DNA from: Saccharina japonica | Taxonomy: Eukaryota > Sar > Phaeophyceae > Laminariales > Laminariaceae | DNA: 64,000 bases | Assembly: GCA_008828725.1 (NCBI GenBank) | Contig: MEHQ01002858.1 | Coordinates: 89,145 to 153,144 of the forward strand | Reading direction: 5' to 3' | In this document: piece by piece, positions 10,256 through 20,319 of the stretch | Position numbering within the stretch: position 1 is the stretch's first letter | How the letters are laid out: every line of letters starts with the position of its first letter | Program-made: the position numbers and the translations under genes | Notes under the pieces: model-generated | The model's database searches: none | What the model was told of the DNA's origin: nothing | What the model saw: the letters and a program-made list of their open reading frames with translations, nothing else

Positions 10256-10959
10256 GGTCAGTGACGACAGTTTTGACGGTTTTGGGCTGGTAGAGCAATG
10301 ACGGGGCGGTTTTTCGGGAAAGACACACTCTGTTCGAACGGAACAGGAGGTAGGTACTTTTCTGTTTTCTGTTTTGTTTTATGTTGTGTTAATTTTGTGC
10401 GTTTGTGTGCGTGTTCGTTTGTTCGTTTGATTGTTCGTTTGTGTGTTTGTTTGTTTGTTTGGTTGTTTGTTCGTTTGCTTGCTTTTATCTCGTGCTTGCT
10501 TGCCGCGCGCGCTATCGGTGCCAAGGGTGGCCGGACGGAAGGAATGGCGACTTGTCGTTCGCCGCAAGCAGAAGCTTCTACCGACTGCAACTTGTACAGG
10601 CAGTACGAATGTGCGAATAACTTCACATATGTAGAAGCTGTAGTATTTAATAGTAGTAGAAGGAGGATTCTGTAGTAGTAGTGCTTGTTGTTAACCTATC
10701 AGCGATGACGGAAACACAGAATGGAATTTACGCCCAATGCCTTCCGAAAGATACTATCAATACGTTCATCATTTTCGCATAGAAATTATGAGACCGTCAC
10801 AGAAACTTGCCGGGTTCTGCTATTACAGTGTTATAGTAGCAAAAAAAGCGCCGAATATTCACGGCTCTCTCGCGGGCATCGGGGTGACCCGGGTCATCCA
10901 TCCACACCGCTGTAAAATGGCTATTAATAGAGGTATACAACAGGAATAGTAATTACGCT

Positions 10960-11205
10960 GTTTCTCCTGCTGCTACTGCTGCTGCTACTGCTGCTGCTGC
11001 TGCTGCTGCTGCGGGTGATTCTGATTTTTCTACTGCTACTACCACTGTTGCTGTTCCTGCCACTGCTGCTGCTACTGCGACTGCTGCTGCTGCTGCGACT
11101 GGGACGGCTACTACTACTTATATCGCTTCTTCTACCGCTACTACTGCTTCTTCTCCTGCTGCTACTGCTGCTGCTGCTGCTGCCTCTGCTACGTTCACTG
11201 TTGCG
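10960..11205. repeat. CTG-rich pyrimidine-biased tract before a kinase exon
   Basis: About 245 bases of interrupted CTG/CTA triplets run up to the acceptor (cggcaacag) of the kinase exon at 11,213. On the transcript strand the tract contains almost no AG until the acceptor. Its Leu or Ser homopolymer frames are not genes. Confidence 0.8.
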
Positions 11206-11212
11206 GCAACAG

Positions 11213-11404
11213 CGAGGAATGTTCGTCGCCACCGAGTATCTTTCCCGAGGCACGCTGTCCGCTGCGATAGGTACGGACTCGCCCGAAGGGTCCAGCTGGA
11301 TCTGGCGCGCCCGCGTACGGATGTGGTTTCCGATGGAGGAGGCGTTGCGACAGGCCGCTGGAGTTGCCTCGGCCCTTGCGTACATGCACGACGAAGCGAT
11401 TCCT
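11213..11404 (+). CDS. Kinase exon: hinge to helix E
   Basis: 64 codons, phase 0 to 0, acceptor cggcaacag, donor CCT|gtgagt. Carries the hinge-like FVATEYLSRGTLSAAI and EALRQAAGVASALAYMHDEA, matching helix E of TKL kinases. A 25-residue insert rich in Gly/Ser/Trp separates them. Confidence 0.85.
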
Positions 11405-13653
11405 GTGAGTTGTTTACGGGATGCAATGCGTGAGTCAGGTGTTGTTGTTCATATCGAAAAAGCTTGTTTTGGCTTAGGTCAAAAGTAGAATTGGTGGGTG
11501 GGTGGATGGGTGGATGGGTGGATGGGTGGGTGGGTGGGTGAGTGGGTGGATGGTGGGTGGGTGGGTAGGTTAGTGGGTGGGTAGGTTAGTGGGTGAGCGG
11601 GCAGGCTTATGGCTCGCGGTGCATGGCGAATTGCGTTCCGGCCGTTTTCATACATGCCAGTCGAAATAATTGTGAAATCAAGCGCTTGCGAAGGAGGAGT
11701 TTTGGCCTAAAAACGGGGTCGGTTTCTCCCACCTGCGACCTTGAACTTGAAGGGGTATTGAGCTATTCAGGGCGGTTCGCGGCCTTTTGGTTCGATGGCA
11801 CCTCGGCTCCGTTGGGGTTTCGCCCTGATTGGCGGTGCGTCAATGAGTGAACCCGGTGTGACAACAAACTACAACTTGTAAGACCTAGAAAGTCTTGGGC
11901 TCCGTGGTACCATGCTGTCTCCTCTGACGTGCCATGCACAAGGGCGGTATCTGCCATCAGCGATGCTGTTGTTGCGTGCTATTTTTAATTGCTGTTTTAG
12001 ACAACAAGCCAGCGGTCTTATTGCAGGCCTTTTGGGGATAGCAAGTCAGCGGCATGAACCGGTCCCAGCTTCCGTACATATGTTCCGTCGTTCATCCTCT
12101 CTGCCTCCCCCTCCCCTCCCCCACCCCTCCTGTCCCCTCCCGACCTCCCCCCCCAAACGCTCTTCACACATCGTTTCTTGTTTTTTGTCCTGTCGCGCTA
12201 CTTCCGCGCCATTACCCGCCTCCGCTGCAACTCGACCGGCTCGCTCATGTGGACCTGAACCGATCAAACCGAACCGAACCGAACCGGCGATAATACAAAA
12301 GGGGGCCAAGGTCGTGCACCGCGACATCAAGGGGAGCAACTTGGCTTTCGCTGCGGATGGCACGCTCAAGGTCTTTGGTGAGCAGGAGGGATGGTGCCTC
12401 TGCTTTGTGTTTGCTTTTTTCGTCTTGCTCCGCCTTGCTTCACGCTGTTTCGCCTTGTTCCTGGCGAGGCATCAACTATTTTCGTGGTTCGCTCCTCATC
12501 GGTGGACAAATTCATACTATCAACACTGCCGCAAAAATGGCCGATGCGCCGACACCACATTTGATTTGTCAACGTGGAGGCTTGTCCTTCATGCACGCCC
12601 TGCGTACGTACAAGTACACCTAGAGCCCGCTGAGTTATCGGAAATATGGCTGAACCACCTCTTTTCTTGTACCCGCTCGCTTGCACTGCTTCGGAGCGTG
12701 CGCGACCCACCGAAACGTGTCTCTTCGTGCCCCCCCCCGCCGCCCCCGCCCGCCCCCGCAGCGCCCAGCATACCCCCCACATATCTCCCGAGCAAGACTT
12801 GGGCCTGGCCAAGATCCTGCGGCCGCGAGACTTGCTCGGCGACAACGTGTACAAGATGACAGGCAACACCGGTTCGCTGAGGTGAGGTCCGTGGGGCCGG
12901 CCAAAAGATGGTACGAGCATGTACGCATGGCTTCATTAACTATTGCATGCGTGCCTGTCGCCATGCAGATGTACCGGGGTATATAATAACCGGTTGCAGC
13001 AGTCTACGCATGGCTTCATTCATTAATGCATGCATGCTTTTTGCCATGTGCGAGTGTACCGGGTATATAATAACAGCTAGCAGCAATGTCTGGTACGTGC
13101 CAGCTAGCAGCAATGTCTGGTACGTGCGTATCATTGTCGTTGGGTAGAAATGACGGCCTATGCTGTGTTGTAGATGTACGTACTGTTACTCTTTAAGGGG
13201 GGCTCAAATACTTGCTTGCTTCAAATCTAGGCGCGGACCGGCTTCTCGGCGTGCTATTTTTTGTCGCCTACAAATATCAAGGTACAAAAAAACGGCGGTC
13301 ACCCTCGCTCGCCTCCGCCCCCGCAGCGCACCCAACAGGAAGACCCCACGAACCCCGAAATCCCGAAATTCCGAAATTGTTTCCGAGTACCTTCTGCTTT
13401 TCCCCTCTGGTGTGTGCCTTCGCTAGGCCGGCCCCATAGCGTTGCAGTTCACCACACACAGCACTTTTTGTGACAACTTTTGTTGCTGTTGCTGCTGCTG
13501 CTCCTCTTGTTGCTACTGCTGTTTCTACTCCTCCTGCTGGTGGTGCTGCTGTTGTCGCTTCTGTTGCTGATGTTCTTGTTCTTGTTGCTGCTGCTGTTCC
13601 CGCTGAACTGTTGCTGCTGTTGCTGCTGTTGGTACTGGTGCTGCTTCTGGTGT

Positions 13654-13686
<33 letters not shown>

Positions 13687-16112
13687 CGCTGCTGCTGCTG
13701 GTGTTGTTTCCTGGTGTTGGAAGGTATATGTCGCCGGAGGTGGCGAGGAGCTTGCCGGCAAACGAGACCGCCGATGCTTACAGCTTTGCCGTCGTCCTGT
13801 GGGAAATGGTCAGCCTCGAGCAACCCTTCCAGTTCTACGGGGTCAAGAATATGTTTGAACAGTAAGTGTTTCGTACTCTCGTACTCTGAACTGTACTGTA
13901 CTGTACTGTACTGTACTGTACTGTACTGTACTGTACTGTACTGTACTGTACTGTACTGTACTGTACTGTACTGTACTGTACTGTACTGTTGCGTGCTGTG
14001 ACACTGTACTACACTTCACAGTAGTGCTGCACTGTGCTAGACTACGAGATGAAGGGAAACGGTGCCTGCAGATGTCTTTGATATGTCAACTTTCCTTTAA
14101 AGGGTAAATATGATTGGTCGCAACGTAGCCGTCTGGAAAAGAGGGGACAAAACAAATGACCATCACTAGGGAGCACGTATAGAGGGCAAGGGCGGCGTCC
14201 AAGCTGGATGACCTCTGTCCTGCTGATACATTAGTTAGTGGGCGAGAGTGAGAAGGTTGTTCGCCGACCGCTTCGGGAAAACCGTTTGTTAAGCGATGAC
14301 AACAATAACGCTACCGCTACCGCTACTGCTACTGCTATTGCTATTGCTATTGCCTCTGCCACTGTTGCAGCAATGAATTAGCGACCGCTGTGTACCTGAA
14401 CCGCGCATGTTTTGAAATTTCCGTGATAAGCAAGGGTCCAGGAGGAGAGGGGGAAGGGGAATAATCGGTTGACTTGCGCTCGACTAGAGATTAACCGTGT
14501 TGTGTTTTCTTTCTACTGTTTTGAAATCCCGTTCACGTGACTTGTCTCTCGGCTAGAGATCGAAATTGACCCCCATGCCCTGTGTCGGCACCTTAACCCT
14601 CCACTTCCCTGTTGTAGTTTTTTGTGGTTGTTGATGTTTTGTTGTTGTTCTGTGATTTGTTTTTGCTGCTGTTGTTCCTTTTGTTCTTGTTCTTGCTCTT
14701 GTTCATGTTGTGACTTGCTCTTGTTCATGTTGTGTGGATCGACGCATCGTGTTCCTCTCGCCTTCACTGTGATACCACTGACATGACAGGGTGGTGATGG
14801 CTGGCGTGCGCCCGCGATTGGCACCGGAGTGGCCCGAAGGCTTGAAAGACATTCTCACAAGGTGAACATACCAACTGCTTGTCCTGAGGATGATGTCGCA
14901 GACCGCACGTAAATAAGGCAGACAGGCGGGGGAGGGGGGGGGGGGGGGGGGGGGCGTAACCAGTGCAAGGCAGGGCGTAAATAAAAGGGGGGGGGGGGGG
15001 GGGGGGGCGTAACCAGTGCAAGGCAGGGCGTAAATAAAAGGGGGGGGGGGGGGGGGGGGGCGTAACCAGTGCAAGGCAGGGCGTAAATAAAAGGGGGGGG
15101 GGGGGGGGGGGGGCGTAACCAGTGCAAGGCAGGGCGTAAATAAAAGGGGGGGGGGGGGGGGGGGGGCGTAACCAGTGCAAGGCAGGGCGTAAATAAAAGG
15201 GGGGGGGGGGGGGGGGGGGCGTAACCAGTGCAAGGCAGGGCGTAAATAAAAGGGGGGGGGGGGGGGGGGGGGCGTAACCAGTGCAAGGCAGGGCGTAAAT
15301 AAAAGGGGGGGGGGGGGGGGGGGGGCGTAACCAGTGCAAGGCAGGGCGTAAATAAAAGGGGGGGGGGGGGGGGGGGGGCGTAACCAGTGCAAGGCAGGGC
15401 GTAAATAAAAGGGGGGGGGGGGGGGGGGGGGCGTAACCAGTGCAAGGCAGGGCGTAAATAAAAGGGGGGGGGGGGGGGGGGGGGCGTACTCATGCCATGC
15501 ATGGCCGTAATCTAATGAGGGGGGGTGAGGGGGCTTCACTTCGAATAATACCCAGTCAGTACCCACCGCGCGTCGCCCCTACTGGTAGTCGAAACAGCCC
15601 TTCCGAAATGTCCTGGTGTTTTGTGTTTACGCAGTAAACAGCCCTTGATTGTGTAGTCTCTTCTTGAGGCGCGCGCCGCTCTCTTCCCTGCCATTCTCCT
15701 CCTTCTGCCCTGCCATGCTCTGCCCTGCCGCGTGTTTTATTCCGGTGGCTTCAGCGCACTCCTATGAATAGCTACCGTACGCACGTCGTCCCTGAGCGGG
15801 GCGGTGTAGTTGCACGCAAGGATTGAAGCCACGCCCCGCCTGGTTCCTTGTGTTTCTTTTTTACGTGCCAGTAGCTATTGTGTGTCTTTTATTCGTTATA
15901 AGTCGCATGTCAGCGAAAAAACAATGAAGACCATCTTGCACCCAGTGGGTAACACTATTTTCCGCTTTGCCGTGTGCCTCCTTCTGCACCGCTCTCTCGC
16001 GGGTTCCCCCAGGTGCTGGTCGCCAGACATCTGCGAGCGGCCCGCCATGGCCGAGACCGCGAAGCGATTGCTGGGGCTCTTGGCACCATCAGCACCTCAG
16101 CCACAGCCATAA
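11213..16112 (+). CDS. TKL-type serine/threonine protein kinase, C-lobe exons
   Basis: Phosphorylates Ser/Thr on unknown substrates. Exons I can join: 11,213-11,404 (strand 5 to helix E, ATEYLSRGTL...ALAYMHDEAIP), 12,311-12,377 (VVHRDIKGSN, with the catalytic Asp and Lys of the Ser/Thr class), 12,797-12,881 (DLGLAKIL in place of DFG, then the activation loop KMTGNTGSLR), 13,724-13,861 (RYMSPEVA, DAYSFAVVLWEM), 14,371-14,422 (tentative, helix G) and 16,013-16,112 (CWSPDICERPAMAET, ends TAA). Junctions 11,404/12,311, 12,377/12,797, 12,881/13,724 and 13,861/14,371 keep frame. The step from 14,422 (phase 0) to 16,013 (needs phase 2) does not, so another exon is missing there; skipping the tentative exon also keeps frame but loses about 45 residues. 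DLG for DFG occurs in active kinases. The N-lobe lysine exon is not located, so I cannot say the kinase is active. Confidence 0.85.
12311..12377 (+). CDS. Kinase exon: catalytic loop
   Basis: 67 bases, phase 0 to 1. VVHRDIKGSNLAF holds the catalytic Asp and the Lys two residues on, then the Asn that binds magnesium. Acceptor gggccaag, donor TTTG|gtgagc. Confidence 0.88.
12797..12881 (+). CDS. Kinase exon: DLG and activation segment
   Basis: 85 bases completing the split Asp codon: KVF-DLGLAKIL. DLG replaces DFG. The loop KMTGNTGSLR provides possible Thr/Ser phosphorylation sites. Donor CTGAG|gtgagg. Confidence 0.88.
12915..13120. repeat. Tandem duplications inside a kinase intron
   Basis: TACGCATGGCTTCATT through GTATATAATAAC occurs twice (about 100 bp apart), followed by a 26-bp duplication of AGCTAGCAGCAATGTCTGG. 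Confidence 0.8.
13470..13715. repeat. CTG/GTT pyrimidine-biased tract before a kinase exon
   Basis: About 240 bases of interrupted CTG, CTT and GTT triplets lead to the acceptor (gttggaag) of the exon at 13,724, repeating the arrangement seen before 11,213. Confidence 0.8.
13724..13861 (+). CDS. Kinase exon: APE-region and helix F
   Basis: 138 bases, phase 2 to 2. RYMSPEVARSLPANETADAY gives the APE-equivalent SPE. DAYSFAVVLWEMVSLEQPF carries the invariant helix F Asp. Donor CA|gtaagt. Confidence 0.88.
13891..13989. repeat. (ACTGT)n pentanucleotide microsatellite
   Basis: About 20 perfect CTGTA units just after a kinase exon donor. Perfect copies suggest recent expansion. Confidence 0.95.
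14371..14422 (+). CDS. Tentative kinase exon: helix G region
   Basis: A strong acceptor (ctgccactgttgcag) is followed by 17 codons that complete the split codon of the previous exon: HNELATAVYLNRACFEIS. The spacing and the ELA-AV pattern fit the TKL helix G block (usually ending RP-I). The possible donor TCC|gtgata leaves a phase that does not match the last exon. Confidence 0.4.
14930..15484. repeat. 53-bp minisatellite with G21 runs, 10 units
   Basis: Ten units start at 14,955, 15,008, 15,061 and on to 15,432, with period 53. Each is a 32-base core (CGTAACCAGTGCAAGGCAGG then GCGTAAATAAAA) plus about 21 G. The array ends in a CGTACTCATGCCATGCATGG word of the dispersed G-run repeat. Long Pro-rich minus frames across it are artefacts. 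It lies in a kinase intron. Confidence 0.95.
16013..16112 (+). CDS. Kinase last exon: CW..RP motif and stop
   Basis: 100 bases from acceptor ggttcccccag to TAA. CWSPDICERPAMAETAKRLL matches kinase subdomain XI (Cys-Trp and the invariant Arg-Pro), with a short Pro/Gln tail. Confidence 0.85.
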
Positions 16113-18007
16113 CCACAACGCCTGTAGTCTGTAGGTGACGATTACCCCCATGACTCTGTTTTTGTTTGTTTGTTTTTTACTTCGTTATTTCGTTTTTTTT
16201 TTGCAGTCTTTGTTTTTGCAGAGTTTATTGTTTTGCAGCAGAAGGCTGGTTTGTTGGATAGTTGTGAGGGTCACCGGCCTCCACGGCGACGAGCGACGGG
16301 TCGAGCGTTGCCGCTCGCTTAAGAGTCTTGTTGTTTTTTGTTTTTTATTGTTTTTCGCGACTATCTTATTCGCGTCGCAAGCTTTCTCTGTGCTCTAAAT
16401 GAGAGGGCGGTTTTCTCGTCTTTTCGCCCATTTTGTTTTTGTGCTTACTTGAAGAAATGAGAGAACGCTTGCCTGCCCACCCGTTTATGCATACATGATG
16501 ATGGTGTGTGAAGCGCGCGATATGCTGATCTCAAACCGCCAGCTGGGGTACGCGAGAATAAGGCTTAATGAAGCACGAGCGATACGTGGGGGTGGGAGAT
16601 GGCGGGGCCAGACTTCGCTCGCGAGAAGCACACGATTCCGCCCCGAGAGGAAGTGTAGCCCCGTGATTTGGTTCCTCGTATCATAGCTGGTGTGAGTAAA
16701 ACTGTGTTCACTCTTTTATAGACTTGCAAAAGCTTATTCCACACTACTCCCAAGTAATATGTCCCCAAAAACATGGGTGCAGTTCTGGAGGGGTTTAGGT
16801 GGTGTTTTCCTATTCTACTGTTTTTGCCGGTTTTTTGTATTTACGCGCGATGGCAGCTATTACTTGTTGTGCGTATGAATATATATATATGATATCGCGC
16901 TATTCGCGGTTATGGCAGCAATAGCGTTTTCTTGTTTTGCTGGTTGGCCGGTCTTTGATGCTCGGACGGCTCATTTTTCGAGTGTTCCAACACGCAGCCC
17001 TTGTCCAGCCGTATTCTGATTTGGTAACGCGATATCAAGTACATATACCCTATATGGTGCAGCACGTCCTAGTGTTCTCATTTCGTTTTTTGTAGAAAGG
17101 TGTGCTCGTGCCCACCCTCTGGAATGTTCTCCCAGGGTGTGTGTTTGCAGCAATCTACCGTGCTGGTACACTGTACGAGTGCGCACCTCTCCGCGCAATC
17201 ATGTGCGGAGTATGTACGTAGTGATGTAGGGTGTAGCCCCTTCCTGTGGCATTGAAGGGAGGCACGGCCGTCCTTGCGGACAGGTGATTTAGCTAAGCTC
17301 GACGGCAAAAACTCAAGTGTTCAGGTCGATATTTGATGTTGCTGTGTAAGTCTGTTTTTGCAGCTGTATTACACTTGCCGGGCTGTTTATGTATGTAGCA
17401 TATACACGTGCGACTGAAAAACAATGCTCGTATATACCTTCTGTATCGTCTGTCCGTTTCGACTATCAATGTTGTCTTATTGCGTGTTTGTGTGGTGGGT
17501 TGCGTGTTGTACGTGCTTGTATGTTGCTGTACGTACGTGTATATAGTTAGTGTGTTTGTGTATATATTATACGTGCATGTGTACGTAGGTATGTGTATGT
17601 TGTGTTCCTCTCGTAAGTACCCCGATTTTTTTTTGTCGCTGCCTTCAACCTTAGGTTCACGATCGAACTATTTTGCAGTTGATGACAGCTGTGACGCCTT
17701 AGTAATAGTAATAGGTGCGACATTTTGTTGATATTGTTCATACAGTAGGTGTGAACCGGATCCAGGCGGGAGGGGCTACGGTGGAAACCCCCCATTTACT
17801 ACCTCGTGTAACCTGGTGGTATTACTTACTTTTTTATGCTTTCTCGTGGATGGAGTACGACGGGAAGGATACGAGTATACTTGTTTAAAACACTTATTTA
17901 CGGCACTTCGACTACATATCGCCTGAAAACGCTGGTGAATCGGCGGGGCAAAAGGAAAAGGGACGCACGGATCGGATCAATTCGCCTGCTGGGGACCGAT
18001 CAAGTAG
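16113..18007. other. No gene seen (1.9 kb)
   Basis: T-rich DNA after the kinase stop (16.1-16.5 kb), a diverged piggyBac-like MITE at 16.7 kb and GTAC/TGTG-rich sequence at 17.4-17.6 kb. Short frames only. Confidence 0.5.
16728..16797. mobile_element. piggyBac-like MITE, diverged copy
   Basis: CACACTACTCCCAAGTAATA, TGTCCCCAAAA, GCAGTTCTGGAGGGG and TTTA match the family centre and right end. The TTAA sites have decayed. Confidence 0.6.
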
Positions 18008-18202
18008 TTGGGTTTTATTCGATTGTTGATATCAGGATTCAGAGACGCCATGCACTTGCGGTATGGACCACTTCTCTGTGAGGGGAAAACTGCAGTCTTG
18101 CCTGGCGTGGCCCTCATGCCTGTCTCTAAGAACGACAATTTTGCTGATGAGAGTGACATCATAAAAAAAAACTTGTTCCGAATTATGCAGCAAGTCTACT
18201 AG
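18008..18202 (+). CDS. Candidate terminal exon, unknown protein
   Basis: 64 open codons after a possible acceptor (gatcaagtag) to TAG 18,202. The peptide has a mixed, protein-like composition, for example GPLLCEGKTAVLPGVALMPV and IKKNLFRIMQQVY at the end. No family or neighbouring exon recognised. Confidence 0.28.
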   Translation: MGFIRLLISGFRDAMHLRYGPLLCEGKTAVLPGVALMPVSKNDNFADESDIIKKNLFRIMQQVY

Positions 18203-18550
18203 GTTAATCGGGATCCCCGTACGATACACCCTCGATCTCCCATGTTTCGTGTACACAGCCAGTACGTACATACAGCGGGTTTTTCGTGCCCCCCTTCAAC
18301 TCCTCGATGCGGGGTGTAGTTTTTCCACCGTCGTCGTATACTGCTGCCGTGTACGAATCTACGCGTAACATGCTCGTTCTTATATATGGTGTCAAGTGAT
18401 TATCGGATGCGGGTAGAGGTCCGACAAGGGCCCTACAACTGGCCATCTTGAGTTTCCAGATTATAACGCTCGCTGCGCCTTTGTGTTGTCTCCTTCGCAC
18501 CAACCTACTACACTACGAGTATACCTGGTCAGTGGAGGCGTGTACTACTA

Positions 18551-18674
18551 TACTATTACGGTGGACCATAGTAAACACTAGTAAATAGGACCTGCGGTAC
18601 ACACAAAAACCTATATATTTACCTACTTTTGCTGACAATATTTGGTCCTATATACTATGGTCCTCCGTAGTATT
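18551..18674 (+). mobile_element. TACGG-GGACCATAGTA MITE, copy 2
   Basis: Termini TACTATTACGGTGGACCATA and the inverse TATGGTCCTCCGTAGTATTA match at most positions. The centre ACACAAAAACCTATATATTT and GACAATATTTGGTCC is shared with copies at 9.1 and 45.7 kb. A TA target duplication is possible. Confidence 0.75.
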
Positions 18675-19834
18675 ATACCCGTATACAAGGGAGGCTTCGC
18701 CGCGGCGGGCTGACGCCCGCCTGCGGCTACGCGCAATGCCCGTAACAGCGAGGAGTAGTATACTGAGGTAGAGCTTAGGGCGAACAAAACGACTCCGTAC
18801 TGCCAAGGGGTGTACAGCAGTAGTACAGTACACCTAATGAGAAACACTCACAAACAGAGGCTAGGTTTCTTATTTACATGAGAGGAGAGAATGCGGTTTA
18901 TACTAACTTCAACATAACGGCTCCCGAATTTCTTATTCCTTGTAAATATCACCCTGTGGTACTGAGGTATTCTGATACGTACGTACGTACGTACGTGTAT
19001 ATCAGCAGTAAGCTATAAAAATCCGTACGTGTATCAGCGCTAAGTAGTTCGTAAAATCCAGCATCGAGCATAAAAACACAACCAATCTTGGATCTTGCAT
19101 GTAGCCCACGGGACAACTATAAATGCATTACGAGTACGAGTACGAGTATACGTATACCGGGAATGAATTCGGAACCACGTTTTTCGAAAAAAAGCAAGTT
19201 CTCGACCATCACCGTAATTTTATTGGAAAAGTTGGAGTGTCCATCGCTCGCATACGAACAGAAACAACAAACAGCAGTGTTCATAGTATCATAGTATCAC
19301 ACTGGTGTACCACGCACGTATGAACCCATGGTACACAGGTCTGTTTCTGCTGTGGTGCTGGTACTACTGTATCATACGTGCGTACATATGTACGTACGAG
19401 TATATCAGCAGTACAGCAGTAGTACGTGGTCTTATAAAAATCCGGGTTCGTCGTTGACATAAAAGAACGGAATCTTTGGTTATGCATGTAGCTGCGTGTA
19501 AAAAAAAAAGAGCGTGTGTGTTTTGTATGTGCGCTCTCCATCACTATATTCTCGGTAAACGTTGCTGCAGCGCCCACCGCCCGCATGTTCACGCCCGCGA
19601 GCGCACGCGAGGCCCTGCCCGGTACTATATCTAGGCCGACGGGCACATAAACCGATTAAGTCTCCCGACACGCTCCTGAGGAGCGCATGCGGTTGATATT
19701 TTTGGGGTCTCGTAAGGTCCAAAACAGATACGAGTAATCATCCCGCACGGGACTGTCGGAAAAAAAAAACGACGTGCGTTCGTATATCATAGCGAGCCTG
19801 TGACAAATAGGAAAAAATCCTCAAACAAACGTAC

Positions 19835-19970
19835 CTCCGTGGCCCTCGTGTAGCGCAAGGCCGAGGCCGCCCTTTGCAGAGTAAGCAGAGCAGGGATCGT
19901 CGAGCACGATGAGCGAGTTGCGTGCCGCCGGGTGGACCTCATCGCGAGATATCGCGAAAAAGGCTCAAAT
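19835..19970 (-). pseudogene. Paralogous exon copy 1, with an in-frame stop
   Basis: On minus the frame reads FFAISRDEVHPAARNSLIVL then DDPCSAYSAKGGLGLA, ending at a donor GGAG|gtacgt. Against the copy at 23.6 kb most changes fall at third codon positions or are conservative (D/E, S/T, A/T), so the frame was under protein-level selection. The first codons read ATT TGA where copy 3 has ATT TTT. This copy may therefore be broken or use a different acceptor. Function unknown. Confidence 0.4.
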
Positions 19971-20149
19971 CTACGTCTAAGAAAAACCGAGGAGCTCTTA
20001 CACGAGACCACCCACAATATCGTTTCCCCTCGCTGCCTCGGCAAGGTCTTTGCTTTGGCATGGCCCATAGCGAGGGGGGGGGTCTTTCTAGCGAGCAAGG
20101 CTAGACTCACCCTCAAGCGGACCGATACCTTCTTGCTGGCTGCGCACCC

Positions 20150-20294
20150 GCCGCGAAGCGTGTGCAGCGTAGAGTTGGATCGCACAGTGTGCGTCAGCGC
20201 AAAAGTCCAGATGCACGCACTTTGGCTCGTAACAGCAATATCCATCACACTTTGTGCGGAAGAGGCAACGCCCATCAGAAAGAGTGGACGACAC
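20150..20294 (-). CDS. Candidate Cys-rich exon upstream of paralog copy 1
   Basis: Minus frame from 20,294 with closely spaced cysteines, including DGRCLFRTKCDGYCCYEPKC followed by two more Cys. Possible donor AAG|gtatcg. Might be the 5' part of the unit A gene. Weak evidence. Confidence 0.22.
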
Positions 20295-20319
20295 CTACGT
20301 ACACAGCCCTAGGTATTGT

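Larger units (their letters stand above)
18690..20300 (-). repeat. Duplicated minus-strand segment, unit A
   Basis: Shares ordered blocks with unit B (21,640-23,300) and partial unit C (23,300-23,760): ACACCTAAT...GAA, GAGAATGCGG/GTTTAT, ATCAGCAGTA, CGGAATCTT, a (T)n-ACACGC acceptor-like tract read on minus, and the SLIV..DP exon. Divergence is high, so it is an old duplication. Confidence 0.55.

Noticed and set aside
14955-15484. CRISPR-like regular array
   Set aside because: Units are fully identical with no unique spacers; it is a minisatellite in a eukaryotic intron.
14703-15566. 287-codon minus ORF rich in Pro
   Set aside because: Translation of the 53-bp G21 minisatellite. All three minus frames are open for the same reason.
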